NCBI GenBank assembly: GCA_043817485.1
Contig: JBDRGX010000052.1
Span: 1-7,449, forward strand
Direction of reading: 5' to 3'
DNA: 7,449 nt
From: JBDRGX01 sp043817485 [NCBI: bacterium]
GTDB lineage: Bacteria; JBDRGX01
Shown: positions 5,594-7,449 of the stretch, piece by piece
Position numbering within the stretch: the stretch's first letter is position 1
How the letters are laid out: the number at the start of each line of letters is the position of its first letter
Position numbers and translations under genes: made by a program
The notes under the pieces: model-generated
Seen by the model: the letters and a program-made list of their open reading frames with translations, nothing else
What the model was told of the DNA's origin: nothing
Databases searched by the model: none

Positions 5594-6940
5594 TTATTCT
5601 TCTAATATACCGGTTGTTATAAAGTTTGTAGTATATTTACCGTTTTTAAAATATTCATTTTTCATAATTTTTTTATGAAAAGGTATTGTTGTTTTTATTC
5701 CTTCTATTACAAATTCAGATAATGCTCTTTCCATTTTTTTTATTGTTTCTGCACGGGATCCGGAAAAACAGATAATTTTAGCCAGCATTGAATCATAATT
5801 TGGTGAAATAGTATACCCCTGGTAAATATGGGAGTCAATTCTGACCCCCGGCCCGCCGGGAAGTATTAATTTTTCTATCTTGCCCGGAGAAGGAATAAAA
5901 TCTTTTTCAGGATCTTCTGCATTTATTCTACATTCAATGGCATATTTATTTATATTAAATTTACTGTTATCATATTTTACTTTTTCTCCGGCAGATATTC
6001 TAATCATATCTTTAATGAGATCAATTTCTGTTACAACTTCTGTAACAGGATGTTCTACCTGTATTCTGGTATTCATTTCCATAAAATAAAAAGCCCCAAA
6101 TTTGTCTACTAAAAATTCAATTGTTCCAACAGACTGGTAATTTACAGCTTTTGCTGCTTTTTCTGCAATTTGTCCCATTTTTTTTCTTAATTTTTCATTT
6201 AAAAATGGAGAAGGTGATTCTTCGAGCAGTTTTTGATGCCGTCTTTGGATGGAACAATCTCTTTCAGGAAAATAACAAACATTTCCATAACTATCTCTTA
6301 AAATTTGAAATTCAATATGATGCGGTTCTTCAATAAATTTTTCTAAATACACTGCATCATCACCAAAAGAAGAATATGCTTCTTTTTTTGCCATCATTAA
6401 AGATTCCAGTAGTGAAGATTTTGATTGTACTAAACGCATTCCTTTTCCACCACCACCGGCTCTGGCTTTTATCATGATAGGATAACCTATTTTATCAGCT
6501 ATTTTCAGGACATCATCTTTTTCTGAAATAGCATCATCACTTCCCGGGATAACAGGAACTCCTGCTTTTTTCATAATTTTCTTTGCTTCTACTTTATCCC
6601 CCATTTTCATAATTGAGTCTTTCGACGGTCCAATAAACTTTATTTTACAGGATTCACAAACTTCTGCAAAATATGCTTTTTCTGATAAAAAACCGAAACC
6701 CGGATGTATTGCTTCTGCTCCGGTTATTTCGGCTGCGCTTATAATATTTGGAATATTTAAGTAACTTTCAGCACTGGGTGCAGGACCTATACAAACTGCT
6801 TCATCGGCAAATTTTACATGAAGAGAATCTTTGTCTATTTCAGAATAAACAGCTACAGATTTTACTCCAAGCTCTTTTAATGCTCTTATTATTCTTAAGG
6901 CTATTTCTCCGCGATTTGCAATTAATACTTTTTTAAACAT
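5594..6940 (-). CDS. accC: Biotin carboxylase subunit of acetyl-CoA carboxylase
   Basis: AccC carboxylates the biotin on AccB with bicarbonate and ATP, the first half-reaction of acetyl-CoA carboxylase in fatty-acid synthesis. At 448 aa it has the family's usual length. Domains in order are an N-terminal carboxylase domain (KVLIANRGEIALRIIRA, 4-20; AIHPGFGFLSE, 78-87), an ATP-grasp core (about 115-320) with glycine-rich loop RAGGGGKGM (160-168), and a C-terminal domain (IECRINAEDPEKDFIPSPG, 335-353). Expected catalytic and ATP/Mg residues are present: K116, K158, H208, E275, E288, N290, R292, Q294, E296 and R338 (NTRIQVEHP at 290-298). Pyruvate or other carboxylases share this domain, but the length and the accB gene 1 bp upstream indicate the acetyl-CoA enzyme. 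Translation is probably coupled to accB. The ATG at 6940 has only a poor purine stretch before it. The carboxyltransferase subunits AccA and AccD are not here. Confidence 0.97.
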   Translation of the reverse strand: MFKKVLIANRGEIALRIIRALKELGVKSVAVYSEIDKDSLHVKFADEAVCIGPAPSAESYLNIPNIISAAEITGAEAIHPGFGFLSEKAYFAEVCESCKIKFIGPSKDSIMKMGDKVEAKKIMKKAGVPVIPGSDDAISEKDDVLKIADKIGYPIMIKARAGGGGKGMRLVQSKSSLLESLMMAKKEAYSSFGDDAVYLEKFIEEPHHIEFQILRDSYGNVCYFPERDCSIQRRHQKLLEESPSPFLNEKLRKKMGQIAEKAAKAVNYQSVGTIEFLVDKFGAFYFMEMNTRIQVEHPVTEVVTEIDLIKDMIRISAGEKVKYDNSKFNINKYAIECRINAEDPEKDFIPSPGKIEKLILPGGPGVRIDSHIYQGYTISPNYDSMLAKIICFSGSRAETIKKMERALSEFVIEGIKTTIPFHKKIMKNEYFKNGKYTTNFITTGILEE

Positions 6941-6941
6941 T

Positions 6942-7356
6942 TTATTCTACCCAGAAAATGTCCTGTCCGTAATGAACCGGTTCTCCATTTTTTGCTAATA
7001 TCTTAATGATTTTTCCATCAAATTCTGAAAAAACTTCCTTATAAAGTTTCATAGCTTCTATAATACAAAGCTTAGTACCCTTTTTTACAAAGTCATTTAT
7101 TTTTATTATTTCTTTCTGACTATCAGGATAAACTAAATGTATAGTACCAACATATTTTGACTTTATTACATTGTAAGATGGCTTTGATTGTTTTTCAGAT
7201 TTGTCTGCATTTATTAAAGATTTTGTTATTAATTGTTGTTCCGATAATTTTCCTTTTTTTTATATAGATTTTCTTATTTCCTTTCTCATAGTTTAATTCA
7301 TTAATCTGACTGTTTTTAATAACTTCTAAAATTGATTTAATTTTTTCAAAATCCAT
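6942..7356 (-). CDS. accB: Biotin carboxyl carrier protein AccB, frame broken at an A8 run
   Basis: AccB carries biotin between the carboxylase and carboxyltransferase of acetyl-CoA carboxylase. The start at 7356 (MDFEKIKSILEVIKNSQINE) is typical of AccB and has a good ribosome site. As written, the frame stops at 7195-7197 after 53 residues, and the biotinyl domain continues in another frame from the A8 run at 7254-7261. Removing one A gives 137 aa. The helical N-terminus (1-34) is followed by a polar linker (about 35-65). The biotinyl/lipoyl domain spans about 66-137 with IIEAMKLYKEV (98-108), the biotin lysine being K103, and ends at HYGQDIFWVE. The stop TAA at 6942-6944 is 1 bp before accC. 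This protein should be essential, so a true null allele is unlikely unless another accB exists. Either the read is wrong or slippage rescues the frame. It is probably the first gene of the minus-strand cluster. Confidence 0.9.
7254..7261 (-). repeat. A8 homopolymer that breaks accB
   Basis: The coding strand reads TAT, eight A, then GGA. Seven A would keep YIKKGKL in frame; eight divert translation to a stop at 7195-7197, before the biotinyl domain. Confidence 0.8.
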
Positions 7357-7363
7357 ATTATTT

Positions 7364-7367
7364 TCCT
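7364..7367 (-). promoter_or_regulatory. Ribosome binding site of accB
   Basis: On the minus strand AGGA lies 7 bases before the ATG at 7354-7356. It supports this start for accB even though the frame as given is short. Upstream (7368-7449) the DNA is almost all A/T; a promoter may lie there, but I cannot single out convincing -35 and -10 boxes. Confidence 0.6.
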
Positions 7368-7449
7368 ATTTAATTTAATTTTAAACATGATTTATATAAA
7401 ATTAGAGTTAATTAATTTTATTAATATACAATAAATTTAAAAAAAATCA

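Noticed and set aside
5881-6936. Plus-strand open frames opposite accC
   Set aside because: They lie entirely within the strongly conserved accC gene, have no ribosome sites, and are typical antisense shadows in A/T-rich DNA.

Overview
The window is a very AT-rich piece of bacterial chromosome, packed with genes and free of mobile elements, tRNA, rRNA or CRISPR. Genes for ADP-heptose synthesis (gmhA, rfaE2) point to a Gram-negative-type envelope with heptose-containing surface glycan. The stand-alone ThiD2 kinase, the short form of ThiC and a GspG-like protein fit an uncultured, low-GC, diderm lineage. I cannot name a phylum from this sequence alone.

Layout. On the + strand at the left, a 5'-truncated gene for a protein with TPR-like helical repeats (2-1015) overlaps by 8 bp a small membrane protein with two transmembrane helices and a HAMP domain (1008-1550). 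From 1556 to 7356 everything is on the - strand and runs toward them. In transcription order it is accB, accC, gmhA, rfaE2, thiD2, thiE, a GspG-like anchored protein, thiC. Gaps are 1 bp (accB-accC), 12 bp (accC-gmhA), 8 bp (gmhA-rfaE2), 123 bp (rfaE2-thiD2), an overlap (thiD2-thiE), an ATGA overlap (thiE-GspG-like) and 90 bp (before thiC). It may be one long operon or two (acc-heptose, then thiamin). The convergent stop codons at 1550 and 1556 are only 5 bp apart and no terminator hairpin is visible.

How the genes work together. AccB and AccC are the biotin carrier and biotin carboxylase halves of acetyl-CoA carboxylase, the first step of fatty-acid synthesis. GmhA and RfaE2 are the first and last steps of ADP-heptose synthesis; the kinase and phosphatase steps are not here. 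ThiC makes HMP-P, ThiD2 phosphorylates it to HMP-PP, and ThiE joins HMP-PP to thiazole phosphate to give thiamin phosphate. The thiazole branch and the final kinase are not here.

The most striking point is in the reading frames. Three places in the - strand cluster each carry exactly one base too many inside a poly-A run of the coding strand: A8 in accB (7254-7261), A11 in gmhA (5170-5180) and A9 at the thiD2/thiE junction (3979-3987). Removing one A from each restores a full-length AccB with its biotin lysine, a full-length GmhA with its C-terminal active-site residues, and a ThiD2-ThiE fusion of the kind known from other bacteria. All three need the same +1 correction. This is either systematic homopolymer over-calling in the assembly or a set of genes decoded through RNA-polymerase slippage on poly-A; the sequence alone cannot decide, but raw reads could.
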